DNA from: a virus | DNA length: 64,000 bases | Virus record (IMG/VR): IMGVR_UViG_3300013006_000020 | Coordinates: 1 to 64,000 of that record | Direction: 5' to 3' (one strand) | Shown: positions 15,662 to 23,792 of the stretch, one piece after another | Layout: every line of letters begins with the position of its first letter | How positions within the stretch are numbered: position 1 is the first letter of the stretch | Notes under the pieces: generated by a model | The model's input: only the letters and a program-made list of their open reading frames with translations | What the model was told of the DNA's origin: nothing | The model's database searches: none | Translations under genes and position numbers: made by a program

Positions 15662-17296
15662 ATGTCAGAGGAACAGAACTTTTATATATCGCCCGATGCA
15701 GATAAACAAGATGGCCTAAACAAGCTTGGCAAGGCTATGGCTGGTCAAGACATGGCGGTTGCAGGATTCTATTCAAATCTTGAAGAGAACATTTCTGTTC
15801 GCCCGCCATTTACAAGAACAACATACGAAAGATTTAGACCGCACGAAAGAATTCCAGATAAAGATAACGATATAATGACCTCCTGCCGAAACGCTTATCA
15901 AAGCGTCGGCGTCATTAGATCGGTTGTTGATCTAATAACTGAAACAGCAGTTGAGGGTCTTGAAATTGTAAGTGAAAACGAAAACATTAACAATTTCTTT
16001 AGGGTTTGGTCTAATAACGTTTCCTTAAAAGAACGAGCTGAAAGATTTGCAAATTATTTTGTTGTTGAGGGTAATGTTGTCGTTCGAAGAAAGACATCGC
16101 AAATTGATACTCCAACAGCTCGTAGAATGAAACGAGCTAATGGTATTGAAAAAATTGATATTCCAACAGAATACGTTTTTTATGACCCACAAACAATACG
16201 TCTTCTTGGTGGCGAGCTTGCTATTTTTTCTGGCATAAAACGTTGGGGGATTAAAGTAAGTTCAGCCCAGGTTCAAGATCTAAAAGATGCTTACGCACAA
16301 GATAAAAGCATACTTAAGAGCGTGCCAGATGAAATCAAGAAGTTAATTGGTGATAAAAGTAACACAGGAGAAACAGTAATACCAATTCCAGAAGATGAGG
16401 TTTACGTTGCTCACTATAAGAAAAAAGACAGTGAAATATGGGCAAAAAGCTTTATATTTAGTATTTTGCACGATGTCATATACAATGAAAAATTGCGTAT
16501 GGCAAAGATAAGCGCTCTTGACAGCTGGTATAACTCTGTTCGCCTTTGGAAACTTGGTGATCACAAAGCAGAAATTTTACCAGACACTGGATCAATAGTA
16601 AAACTAGCAAAGATACTTGAAAACCATAGCGGTGGTACACTTGATGTCATTTGGGATTCCATGCTTGATTATCAGCAGTACTTTCCGCCAATCGAAAAGC
16701 TTCAAAACTTTGAAGAAAATTATGAGTCAATGCTTCTTGGTTTAGGTGTTCATAAAAGTTTAATTGGTGGTGATAGTAATGTTCCGGGAAGCTCAGATTC
16801 ATTTATTGGCCTAAGAAATTTAATGAAGCGGATAGATTGTGTTAGAAGAGCAATGGCTGATTGGATTACAACAGAAATAAATCAGATTTGCGATGAGATG
16901 GGATTTCAAGATAGACCAACTGTTAGATTTAATAATGATAACTTGTTTGATCAACCAAGTTACTTTAAATTGCTCATAGAGCTGGCTGATAGAAATATAA
17001 TATCTAATCAAACTATTCTTGAAAAGATTGGTGAAATGTGGAATATTGAAAAAACTAGAGTTAAAAATGAAAGCGAGTCACGAAAAGATGGTGAAATTCT
17101 TGATAAGCTTAGCCCGTTCATTCAAACTATTATTCCTGAAAGCAATCATAAAAAGGCAAAAGAACTGCAGCAGTTGCGACTAGAAATACCTGGTGCGAAA
17201 GAACCACCAGGTCAAGCTGGTCGCCCCGATGGATCAAAAGATACTGTTACAAGAAAAGTTAAGAAAAGAACTCGGGCTGATAAAAAGAGCACTTAA
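15662..17296 (+). CDS. Portal protein
   Basis: 544 residues. Position after terminase, length and layout fit the dodecameric portal: an N-terminal clip/wing region (CRNAYQSVGVIRSVVDLITETAVEG), a central part binding neighbouring subunits, a long helix with PIEKLQNFEENYESMLLGLGVH and a GGDSNVPGSSDSF loop typical of HK97/SPP1-type portals, then a charged, basic C-terminal tail (KVKKRTRADKKST). It is the DNA gate at the head vertex. The recognition is by pattern and context rather than by a single motif. Confidence 0.8.
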   Translation: MSEEQNFYISPDADKQDGLNKLGKAMAGQDMAVAGFYSNLEENISVRPPFTRTTYERFRPHERIPDKDNDIMTSCRNAYQSVGVIRSVVDLITETAVEGLEIVSENENINNFFRVWSNNVSLKERAERFANYFVVEGNVVVRRKTSQIDTPTARRMKRANGIEKIDIPTEYVFYDPQTIRLLGGELAIFSGIKRWGIKVSSAQVQDLKDAYAQDKSILKSVPDEIKKLIGDKSNTGETVIPIPEDEVYVAHYKKKDSEIWAKSFIFSILHDVIYNEKLRMAKISALDSWYNSVRLWKLGDHKAEILPDTGSIVKLAKILENHSGGTLDVIWDSMLDYQQYFPPIEKLQNFEENYESMLLGLGVHKSLIGGDSNVPGSSDSFIGLRNLMKRIDCVRRAMADWITTEINQICDEMGFQDRPTVRFNNDNLFDQPSYFKLLIELADRNIISNQTILEKIGEMWNIEKTRVKNESESRKDGEILDKLSPFIQTIIPESNHKKAKELQQLRLEIPGAKEPPGQAGRPDGSKDTVTRKVKKRTRADKKST

Positions 17297-17316
17297 GTAA
17301 ATAACAATTAAAAATT

Positions 17317-17322
17317 GTGTAT
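17317..17322 (+). promoter_or_regulatory. GTGTAT late-promoter motif
   Basis: GTGTATTAGCTCAGGAGG, 23 bases before the ATG at 17340, with a strong AGGAGG ribosome site. Confidence 0.5.
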
Positions 17323-17339
17323 TAGCTCAGGAGGCAAAT

Positions 17340-17774
17340 ATGCCAATTGAGCTTTTATCAATGATCGGCGGTAGTACTCTAGGGTTTGTTTTTAGATACC
17401 TAGCCGAAAAAAGACAGGATGAAAAAGAGCTTTTCGAAAGAGCGCTCGAAGCAAACAAGCAGACTACATCTAATCAAGATCAAGCATCAAAGCGAGTTCC
17501 TATTGATGTTGGTAAAGGCGTTAGACAGCTGATAGTACTAACTGTTCTTTTCGGATCAATAGCGGCACCATTTATACTTCCGTTCTTTGGTGTTCCAACT
17601 TTTGTTGAGGTAGATGCAAAAAATCCAGAAGTTCTTTTTGGAATAGTTCCTGAAACAACTCGCAAGTTTTTTGTTGAAGTAAATGGGTTTTTATACTCAT
17701 CTGAAAATAGACAGATACTTTTAAGCATTGTTGGTTTTTACTTTGGCACATCTGCAGCAGCGAGGAAGTCATGA
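17340..17774 (+). CDS. Small membrane protein, holin candidate
   Basis: 144 residues with three hydrophobic segments: LLSMIGGSTLGFVF (5-18), LIVLTVLFGSIAAPFILPFF (about 63-83) and ILLSIVGFYFGTSAAA near the C-terminus. Three short helices with a charged tail and a closing FYFG motif recall the 3-TM holin superfamily, proteins that open the inner membrane at lysis. It overlaps the lipoprotein gene by four bases, as lysis pairs often do. Its place between portal and protease is unusual for a holin. Confidence 0.45.
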   Translation: MPIELLSMIGGSTLGFVFRYLAEKRQDEKELFERALEANKQTTSNQDQASKRVPIDVGKGVRQLIVLTVLFGSIAAPFILPFFGVPTFVEVDAKNPEVLFGIVPETTRKFFVEVNGFLYSSENRQILLSIVGFYFGTSAAARKS

Positions 17775-18070
17775 AATCAATACCCAAACTAATTTGGCCA
17801 ATTTTTCTTTCGTACTCAATGGTTGCCTGCGATACTACGCCAAAAATAATACCAGACCAAACCGGTGACAGTGCAGTTATGTTATCAATTAAAAAATCAA
17901 TCGAGCATCAATCAACTGATACAACTGGCTACGGTTGGCTTTTTTGGTATGCCCCTGTTGCATTAATAGCACTGCTTTGGGCATATAGAGAATTTATTAG
18001 AAAACCATTGCTTTGCGATGATGGCGATGTAAAAGACGAGCCAGTGGAAAATAAGGAAGAGACTACGTGA
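17771..18070 (+). CDS. Small lipoprotein with one membrane helix, spanin-like candidate
   Basis: 99 residues. The N-terminal signal ends in a lipobox-like YSMVAC (Cys20), which would lipidate the protein. A second hydrophobic helix sits at about 55-72 (LFWYAPVALIALLWAY), followed by an acidic tail. A lipoprotein coupled to a small membrane protein suggests a lysis pair bridging a Gram-negative envelope, but the lipobox is imperfect and no spanin family is recognised. The stop codon lies within the left arm of the palindrome at 18,067. Confidence 0.45.
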   Translation: MKSIPKLIWPIFLSYSMVACDTTPKIIPDQTGDSAVMLSIKKSIEHQSTDTTGYGWLFWYAPVALIALLWAYREFIRKPLLCDDGDVKDEPVENKEETT

Positions 18071-18138
18071 AAGCCTAATTTGGATTCGGCTAGCCATAGC
18101 TATGCACGCTAGCTTTTACGCCTGATCTAGGCTTTCAC
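18067..18138. repeat. Nested palindromes between convergent genes
   Basis: An outer inverted repeat GTGAAAGCCT/AGGCTTTCAC (18067-18076, 18129-18138) encloses two GCTAGC copies (18089-18094, 18108-18113), between which lies the perfect palindrome CATAGCTATG (18095-18104). It sits where two convergent genes end. A two-way terminator is possible, although T-runs are weak; a protein or replication site is the alternative. Confidence 0.55.
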
Positions 18139-18364
18139 TATTAACTTTTTTTAATGTACCATCAATATACTGAAAAACCAAAAACGAAGAAGGCACGTCT
18201 TCTTTATTTTTTTCAGCTCGTCGCTTTGCTCTTTTTAACTCATCTTTAGTCAAAAGAAGCGGATAAACGTCTCCGTCTGATTCCAAAAACGCACAAAAGT
18301 AATAAAACATAGCCTCAGACGGCTTTTTATTCTGGTTGCGAATTGCATTCTTTTTCTTCTTCAT
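18116..18364 (-). CDS. Small hypothetical protein
   Basis: 82 residues, strongly basic at the start (KKKKNAIRNQNKK) with a compact core FYYFCAFLESDGDVYPLLL and a charged helix ELKRAKRRAEKNKED. No family recognised. It overlaps the end of the gene upstream by 38 bases. An internal Met at residue 19 (MFYYF) is an alternative start that would remove most of the overlap. Confidence 0.5.
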   Translation of the reverse strand: MKKKKNAIRNQNKKPSEAMFYYFCAFLESDGDVYPLLLTKDELKRAKRRAEKNKEDVPSSFLVFQYIDGTLKKVNSESLDQA

Positions 18365-18989
18365 CTAGATAAAATACACCATTGTCCTCAGAAACAGACC
18401 AACGATCACATGTTTCTGCACTCCAATTTGATTCAGAAACACGATATCCACACGCTCCTGGATTTGGTTTATTTCCAATAAAGTACGCATCCTTAAAAGC
18501 AATTCTATTTGTTGGAAGTGCTGCAATTTGACCATTATCCAATTTTATTAAATGAGCGCATTTATCTTGATCAGATGTGCTAACAAAAGATGTGTCTGGA
18601 TTCCCATCCTTCAGCCACTCCACTGAACACCAATACTCACCACCCACCATTTTTTTATTTCTTAAAAAGCAATCGCACTGGTGCCCAAGTAAATAATCCC
18701 ACTGAATTACCTGTGTCTTTTCCGTAAAACAATCCCATAGCTGTAGATTCTCAAGATCATAGTACTCAATTTTTTCATCAGCATCAGGCTTGTACCACCA
18801 CATTGAATGAATGGGAAGACCACGCCAGTGTGCTCCAGACTTCAACATTACATGAAAAAGGAGCGCTCGTGCTCTCATTGATTTAATCCCAAAGATGTAC
18901 CCTTCAGTAAATCCCTCTATCTCTTCGTCCATATTATATAGAAATTGATTTTTAACAAATACCTTCAGGACTGGAGTGTTGGTGTGCAT
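18327..18989 (-). CDS. Hypothetical protein, Trp/Cys-rich
   Basis: 220 residues with a well-conserved look: IFGIKSMRARALLFHVML, SGAHWRGLPIHSMWW, and many Trp, Cys and acidic residues. The first part resembles conserved phage proteins of unknown role; I cannot name a family. The start ATG lies 12 bases from a minus-strand CTATAAT and has no ribosome site, like the HNH and exonuclease genes. This minus-strand pair interrupts the late plus-strand block and is probably expressed earlier than its neighbours. Confidence 0.6.
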   Translation of the reverse strand: MHTNTPVLKVFVKNQFLYNMDEEIEGFTEGYIFGIKSMRARALLFHVMLKSGAHWRGLPIHSMWWYKPDADEKIEYYDLENLQLWDCFTEKTQVIQWDYLLGHQCDCFLRNKKMVGGEYWCSVEWLKDGNPDTSFVSTSDQDKCAHLIKLDNGQIAALPTNRIAFKDAYFIGNKPNPGACGYRVSESNWSAETCDRWSVSEDNGVFYLDEEEKECNSQPE

Positions 18990-18994
18990 GAAAT

Positions 18995-19001
18995 ATTATA
19001 G
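18995..19001 (-). promoter_or_regulatory. CTATAAT promoter
   Basis: Minus-strand CTATAAT, 12 bases before the ATG at 18989. It is divergent from the GTGTAT motif at 19025. Confidence 0.45.
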
Positions 19002-19024
19002 AGCTTTTAGTCTTTAAAACTAAT

Positions 19025-19030
19025 GTGTAT
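19025..19030 (+). promoter_or_regulatory. GTGTAT late-promoter motif
   Basis: GTGTATATCAAATC, 14 bases before the ATG at 19039, with no ribosome site. Confidence 0.5.
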
Positions 19031-19038
19031 ATCAAATC

Positions 19039-20973
19039 ATGAAGGTCTTTGAAGGCGAAAAAGAAATAGCGTCACTTGTAGCTAACAATAAAACAAAGTG
19101 CGATTCTACTTTGGTTACTGATATTTCAGTAAAAACAGATTCGCTAAATAATGTCTGCAAAGGGAATGCATGCGCAATTGCCTCTATTGCACCCAATGGA
19201 TACAAGCCAACGGATGATGTAACCACATTATCCTCAATACTTGTAAGTGATATATGGAATGCAAATGATGATGTCTTCACCTCAGAAGAAATTCTTTCTA
19301 GATACTCTACCGCAAAATTTAAACCAATAAACTGGATGCATAAGGGTTCTGAAGACACCGAAAATGAAAATATCGGCGTCATGCTTGAGACTACCCTAGT
19401 CGAGGGTGATGTCCCTGAAGTTAATATAATTAAAGCCGAAGACGCTTCTTGCAGCGATCCTAGAGCGTGCAGTGGAAAAATACACGTTAAACAAGACGGT
19501 ATTATTTGGTCTGGTTATTTCCCAACCTATGCACAAAAAATCAAAAAAGGAATTCAAGACGGTAAGCTTTTCGTTTCAATGGAATGTTTCTTTGAAGATT
19601 TTGGTTATGCCTTAAGAAATAGCGAAGATTCTGAAATTATATTCCTTGACAGAACTGATGCAAACTCAAAGATGTCAAAGGATCTTATTGCTTTTGGCGG
19701 CAAGGGTACAACTCAATATAAAGGTCAGAAATATCAAATTGGTAGATGGCTAAAGAAAATAACTTTTTCTGGTCAGGGCGTTGTATACGAGCCAGCGAAT
19801 AAGAAAAAGAACAAAATATACAGCATAATTTTTGCTCAAACAGCACAGGATCTTATGAATGCAAATTCCCCAATCCCAACTGTTCAGGAGCCTGGGGCTA
19901 TTCTAAATCCTGCAGAGATGATGGACGATACTTCAAATGTCTCTAGAACAGACACCCCACAAGATCTCAAAAATAAAAGAGAGATGCCAACAACATATAC
20001 CGCACCATCAGACGGTTTCATGTTCTTTACAGCAAAAGAAGCTGAATCTGTTGGTAAAATTAAGCTTGGGTGTACTGGATATCACCTGTACCAAGAAGAT
20101 AGACATGGTGATAAGCCACTACTTTATTCTGCGCTGATTGCAGACCCAACAGATCTTGAAAAGCAAATGGCAATACCACAGTATCGTCCATGCGAGGACG
20201 AGCGCGAGCTTCGTTTTGTTCTTAAAGAGCTTGGTATTTCACAAGAATCAGAAACCTCTTATTATATAGACAAACCAGAGGGTGATACAGATCCTGAGAT
20301 TGATCCTGCAACTGGTCTCCCAAGGAATCCAAGTTCTGGCGCCTTTGATCCCGCAACTGGTCTTCCTACAGGTCGTTCTGATGCACCAAATCAAGGGGGT
20401 GCAATTACAACTAGATCACAGATAACAAATGTTTCAAATATAAAAAAAGAAGTGTATAAAAATAAAGAGGAAAAAATGTCCGAACAAAACATCACAGAAA
20501 ACGCCCAAATCACCGAGCTTAAAGAGCAGCTCTCATACGCAGAACAAGCAATTGTTTTGGCTACTTCACATATTGAAAATATGAACTTCAAGCTGTCAAG
20601 AATTGATGAGCTAGAGAGTTTTAAGGCGCAAGCTGAGCAAATTATTGAAGAGGCATATGATAACAAGGTGGCACAAGACAGACTCACCGAAATGCGTGAA
20701 ATTGTGGGCGAAAGCTACACAGAAGAAGATCTACCAGAGCTAAAGGCTATGTCTGAAGCGTCTTTTGCCGAACTTCGTAAGGCTGTAAGCAAAGTAAGCT
20801 CGAAGATCGAAAAAGTAATTACAGAACAAGAAATAGTAGCAAGAGCTTCTCATGCAATCTCACAAGCAAAGAAGCAACAAGCTCAAACCCCAAATTTTGT
20901 TGTAGCGACAAAGCATGAGAACAAGGCCGACGTGGCGAAAAATCTCATAGCTCATGCGCTGCGAAGAAAATAA
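19039..20973 (+). CDS. Prohead protease with C-terminal scaffold
   Basis: 644 residues. The protease part (about 1-265) has KPINWMHKG with His101 and LFVSMECFF with Ser180, which fit the His and Ser of prohead serine proteases that process head proteins. A linker follows with the repeated DPATGLP. The last ~165 residues are acidic coiled coil, as in capsid scaffolds, ending in a basic tail that could bind the capsid shell. An internal promoter motif and start at 20,476 would make the scaffold alone. It is followed by decoration and capsid genes, the usual head order. Confidence 0.82.
   Translation: MKVFEGEKEIASLVANNKTKCDSTLVTDISVKTDSLNNVCKGNACAIASIAPNGYKPTDDVTTLSSILVSDIWNANDDVFTSEEILSRYSTAKFKPINWMHKGSEDTENENIGVMLETTLVEGDVPEVNIIKAEDASCSDPRACSGKIHVKQDGIIWSGYFPTYAQKIKKGIQDGKLFVSMECFFEDFGYALRNSEDSEIIFLDRTDANSKMSKDLIAFGGKGTTQYKGQKYQIGRWLKKITFSGQGVVYEPANKKKNKIYSIIFAQTAQDLMNANSPIPTVQEPGAILNPAEMMDDTSNVSRTDTPQDLKNKREMPTTYTAPSDGFMFFTAKEAESVGKIKLGCTGYHLYQEDRHGDKPLLYSALIADPTDLEKQMAIPQYRPCEDERELRFVLKELGISQESETSYYIDKPEGDTDPEIDPATGLPRNPSSGAFDPATGLPTGRSDAPNQGGAITTRSQITNVSNIKKEVYKNKEEKMSEQNITENAQITELKEQLSYAEQAIVLATSHIENMNFKLSRIDELESFKAQAEQIIEEAYDNKVAQDRLTEMREIVGESYTEEDLPELKAMSEASFAELRKAVSKVSSKIEKVITEQEIVARASHAISQAKKQQAQTPNFVVATKHENKADVAKNLIAHALRRK
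20452..20457 (+). promoter_or_regulatory. Internal GTGTAT promoter motif inside the protease gene
   Basis: GTGTATAAAAATAAAGAGG lies within the protease reading frame, 24 bases before an in-frame ATG at 20476 that has a GAGG ribosome site. Confidence 0.55.
20476..20973 (+). CDS. Nested in-frame scaffold protein
   Basis: 165 residues identical to the C-terminus of the protease polypeptide, beginning MSEQNITENAQITELKEQL. The start is supported by GAGGAAAAA upstream and a GTGTAT motif 24 bases before it, the same layout as true late genes. The product is an acidic coiled coil with a basic C-terminus, as expected of a scaffold that fills the prohead. Lambda makes its scaffold Nu3 from inside gene C in a similar way. 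Its separate production is inferred, not shown. Confidence 0.6.
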   Translation: MSEQNITENAQITELKEQLSYAEQAIVLATSHIENMNFKLSRIDELESFKAQAEQIIEEAYDNKVAQDRLTEMREIVGESYTEEDLPELKAMSEASFAELRKAVSKVSSKIEKVITEQEIVARASHAISQAKKQQAQTPNFVVATKHENKADVAKNLIAHALRRK

Positions 20974-20993
20974 TTAAAGCAAATTTTAAATTT

Positions 20994-20999
20994 GTGTAT
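20994..20999 (+). promoter_or_regulatory. GTGTAT late-promoter motif
   Basis: GTGTATAATAAAACAAAGG, 26 bases before the ATG at 21020, with an AAAGG ribosome site. Confidence 0.5.
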
Positions 21000-21019
21000 A
21001 ATAAAACAAAGGTAAAACA

Positions 21020-21595
21020 ATGGCATTAAAACCTGATAGAAACGAACTCGACGTAGACATCTCTTATTTCTGGGCTACCGGTATTGGTTATGGTAGCGAG
21101 CGTGGTGGCTGGTGCAGCGCGACTGGTGTAAACGCTGCTGCAAGCAACGTTGCCTCTGGTGCCGCTATGGACCAATCAGCAAACCAAGTCTGGTACGGCT
21201 TAAGCGCTACTGGCGTTCGTCCCATTGGTCTTCTCCTCAACGATGTAGTAAATATCGATCTCACCAGACAGATCCTCAATCCATACAAGAGCGAGGTTCA
21301 AGTTGGTGATAAGGTCACCCTACTAAAGAAGGGCTACGTTGTAACAAATAGAATAGTGGAAAGCATTGGTGCTGTAGTAGTTAGAATTACACCAGGCGCA
21401 CCAGCATTTACTGGCCCAAGCGGATTCATCACTAGCGTAGCGTCAGGTACTGTCCACATGCTTCAGCCAACAGGTGCTACCCAAGACTGGACATCTAGAG
21501 GAATGCTTAATAGCGCCTCAGGCTCGTATGTTGTTGGTAAATTCCTAAGCAGACCAGACGAAGATGGCTATGCTAAGGTCTACGTTGATCTATGA
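21020..21595 (+). CDS. Probable head decoration protein
   Basis: 191 residues between protease/scaffold and major capsid genes, the standard place of decoration (cement) proteins. The sequence is Gly/Ala/Ser-rich and beta-like, with a hydrophobic core VQVGDKVTLLKKGYVV that suits a small barrel as in lambda gpD-type or other cement folds. Codon use is richer in C-ending codons than that of most neighbours, as in the capsid gene, so high expression is likely. Assignment rests on synteny. Confidence 0.55.
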   Translation: MALKPDRNELDVDISYFWATGIGYGSERGGWCSATGVNAAASNVASGAAMDQSANQVWYGLSATGVRPIGLLLNDVVNIDLTRQILNPYKSEVQVGDKVTLLKKGYVVTNRIVESIGAVVVRITPGAPAFTGPSGFITSVASGTVHMLQPTGATQDWTSRGMLNSASGSYVVGKFLSRPDEDGYAKVYVDL

Positions 21596-21633
21596 TAATT
21601 GCGCTGATCTAAAATAAAAAAGGTATAAAAACA

Positions 21634-22698
21634 ATGAATAACGAAATCAAAGACAGCGTAGAAACACAAGAATTAACCGATGCAGCAAAGCAGCTGCTTT
21701 CCGATGCTGGCAGCAACGATAAGGCCGTTTCAATGAGAGCGCAAGCTCAAATTGCTAAGGGTATTGCTTCAGCCCTGAACGAGTTTAACTACTCTGAGGC
21801 TGTTGAAGGCCCAATCAGAGAGGGTATACTCAAGGGCGACGTTGTTTCTGATATCTTCGTTACCGAAGACTTCAGCACCACCAATGACCTTAGAATCCCA
21901 CTCGACCTTCTTGCTCCAGGCACAGAGAAGGATCACGTTGCCTACGTCATTCCAGACCACGGCAAGATCCCAATGCGTAGAGTTGAGGCTGATTACATTC
22001 AATTGAACACCTACATGATAGGCAGCTCAATTGACTGCACTAGAAAGTTCCTCAAGAATGCTAGATTCGATGTTCTTCGTAGAATGATCGAAGTTCTCAA
22101 CATGTCCTTCGTTAAGAAGAACAACGACGACGGCTGGCAGACTCTTCTTGCCGCTGCCTACGGTCGTGGTATCGCCGCTTATGACGCTGACGCTCCAGCG
22201 GGTTCTTTCACCCCCAAGCTCGTTAGCCTCATGAAGACTATAGTTCGTAGAAACGGTGGTGGTAACTCCACTAGCACTAATCGTCGTAAGCTCACCGATC
22301 TTTACATGTCTCCAGAGGCATTTGAAGACATGAGCGCGTGGGGTCTGAGCTTGGTTTCTGACGACATCAGAAGCTCCATCCAAAGAAGCGAAGAAGGCGC
22401 AGTCCGTGGTATGTATGGCGTAAACTTCCATGATCTTGATGAGCTTGGTGTTGGTCAAGAGTATCAACTCTACTACGAGAGCACTCTTAGTGGCACCAAG
22501 GGTCCATCTGATGAAGAGATAGTAATCGGTCTTGACCTCACTCAGCCCGACAAGTCTTTCATCCACCCAGTGTCTCAGAAGATCGAGATCACTGAAGATG
22601 AAAACCTCCACAGACACGGCCTAGTTGGCTTCTACGGTTCTATGGAAGGTGGATGGGCTTGCCTTGACGTTCGCTACATCCTCGCTGGCTCCTTCTGA
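21634..22698 (+). CDS. Major capsid protein (HK97-fold)
   Basis: 354 residues. Features consistent with an HK97-type shell protein: an N-terminal helical arm (residues 1-60) suitable for proteolytic trimming, a segment KDHVAYVIPDHGKIPMRRVEADYIQL where the E-loop and P-domain strands are expected, and a C-terminal A-domain ending in LVGFYGSMEGGWACLDVRYILAGSF. Position after protease and decoration genes and before a strong terminator agrees. Codons shift to C-ending forms (CTC, AGC, ATC, AAG), typical of the most abundant protein. Confidence 0.85.
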   Translation: MNNEIKDSVETQELTDAAKQLLSDAGSNDKAVSMRAQAQIAKGIASALNEFNYSEAVEGPIREGILKGDVVSDIFVTEDFSTTNDLRIPLDLLAPGTEKDHVAYVIPDHGKIPMRRVEADYIQLNTYMIGSSIDCTRKFLKNARFDVLRRMIEVLNMSFVKKNNDDGWQTLLAAAYGRGIAAYDADAPAGSFTPKLVSLMKTIVRRNGGGNSTSTNRRKLTDLYMSPEAFEDMSAWGLSLVSDDIRSSIQRSEEGAVRGMYGVNFHDLDELGVGQEYQLYYESTLSGTKGPSDEEIVIGLDLTQPDKSFIHPVSQKIEITEDENLHRHGLVGFYGSMEGGWACLDVRYILAGSF

Positions 22699-22720
22699 GT
22701 TAAGCTAACGCAACTATTAA

Positions 22721-22753
22721 GAATCCCGTCCCTTTGGGGCGGGATTTTTATTT
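22721..22753 (+). terminator. Strong intrinsic terminator after capsid gene
   Basis: AATCCCGTCCC, loop TTT, GGGGCGGGATT and TTTATTT. The next GTGTAT promoter motif starts at 22754, so the capsid transcript is insulated from the neck genes. Confidence 0.85.
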
Positions 22754-22759
22754 GTGTAT
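22754..22759 (+). promoter_or_regulatory. GTGTAT late-promoter motif
   Basis: GTGTATTTCAATTAGAGG, 23 bases before the ATG at 22777, with a GAGG ribosome site. Confidence 0.5.
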
Positions 22760-22776
22760 TTCAATTAGAGGAAAAA

Positions 22777-23259
22777 ATGCCATTAGCCCCTACAAATCCA
22801 AGCAATGTTAGCGGAGTGACGAATCGCGCTATAGTTTATCAAAATCCCACAGTACAGCAATTTATTACATACGGAATAGTTGGTTTAACTTCTGAAAATA
22901 TCGTAGCGAATCAATTTGTATACGACAAAACAATTAAGCCATTTGCCACAGGTTGGCCAGGAATAGACTCAAACGGTAGATATGTTTTTGCTTCAGAAAG
23001 TGGTCACCACGGTGAGCCAGTAGAATCAATTATTATTTATAATCCAGGCCCAACAGCAATTCGTGTTGGTTTTAACATACCTGTATCAGGAAGCTGGTCT
23101 GCAGAAACAGGATTCCCTCTTGGCTCTGGCGACAGTATACAGCTTGGTGGTCAAAATATCGCCACTGTAAGAAATGCATGGGCAAAAACCGTTACTGGCG
23201 ATATGGGTGCTGGTCAAGTAATTTACATTCAAACATATCCAAAAGATCACTGGGTCTAA
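22777..23259 (+). CDS. Hypothetical head/neck structural protein
   Basis: 160 residues, mostly beta by composition, with GPTAIRVGFNIPVSGSWSAE and an ordered run of Gly/Ser loops. No membrane or catalytic motif. It opens the neck operon after the capsid terminator, and the next gene starts three bases after its stop. A second capsid surface protein or a connector component is plausible; I cannot name a family. Confidence 0.5.
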   Translation: MPLAPTNPSNVSGVTNRAIVYQNPTVQQFITYGIVGLTSENIVANQFVYDKTIKPFATGWPGIDSNGRYVFASESGHHGEPVESIIIYNPGPTAIRVGFNIPVSGSWSAETGFPLGSGDSIQLGGQNIATVRNAWAKTVTGDMGAGQVIYIQTYPKDHWV

Positions 23260-23262
23260 AAA

Positions 23263-23790
23263 ATGCCAACAGTAAACAGCTGGACAGATGTTTTACCAGA
23301 AAGATTGCGCTATTATATAGGCGATTTAGATTCGCCACAAAGATATACAGACACAATACTTCAAAGTTTTATTACACTTGCTGCGGCAGCTGTTGTTTCT
23401 GAGGTCCAGCTAATCAATAACACCTTTTTAATAGATACAGCCAACAACACTATATCCCCTGATCCAATTATTAGCGGTGATGTTGACCGCGGAATTGCCG
23501 CTTTGTTTGTCTTTAAAGCAGGGTCAATAGTGGCAATGTCAGAAATGCGTAGAGATGCGGCAAAATATGGTGTTAAAATCAGAGATGATGTTACATCATA
23601 TGATGGAACAGCTGCGCTAAAAGCACGAAGCGACTCCTATAAAGTTTATCTTGAAAATTATGAGAAGGCTCGCTGGGCATGGGAGAAGGGTAATCGTGCA
23701 ACACTTAAGGCTATCTTTGGAGCTTACGAAAGCGCCAATATTGGTCAAACAAGCGTCGATTTTTACTGGCCAACAATTAGTAGGAGATAA
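23263..23790 (+). CDS. Probable head-tail adaptor
   Basis: 175 residues, largely helical: DILPERLRYYIGDLDSP-type opening (actual start VNSWTDVLPERLRYY), a helix ILQSFITLAAAAVV, then GIAALFVFKAGSIVAMSEMRRDA. This fits the small helical adaptors that dock below the portal (gp6/gp15-type connectors), and the gene sits first among the neck genes. Assignment by size, helix pattern and synteny only. Confidence 0.5.
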   Translation: MPTVNSWTDVLPERLRYYIGDLDSPQRYTDTILQSFITLAAAAVVSEVQLINNTFLIDTANNTISPDPIISGDVDRGIAALFVFKAGSIVAMSEMRRDAAKYGVKIRDDVTSYDGTAALKARSDSYKVYLENYEKARWAWEKGNRATLKAIFGAYESANIGQTSVDFYWPTISRR

Positions 23791-23792
23791 AG

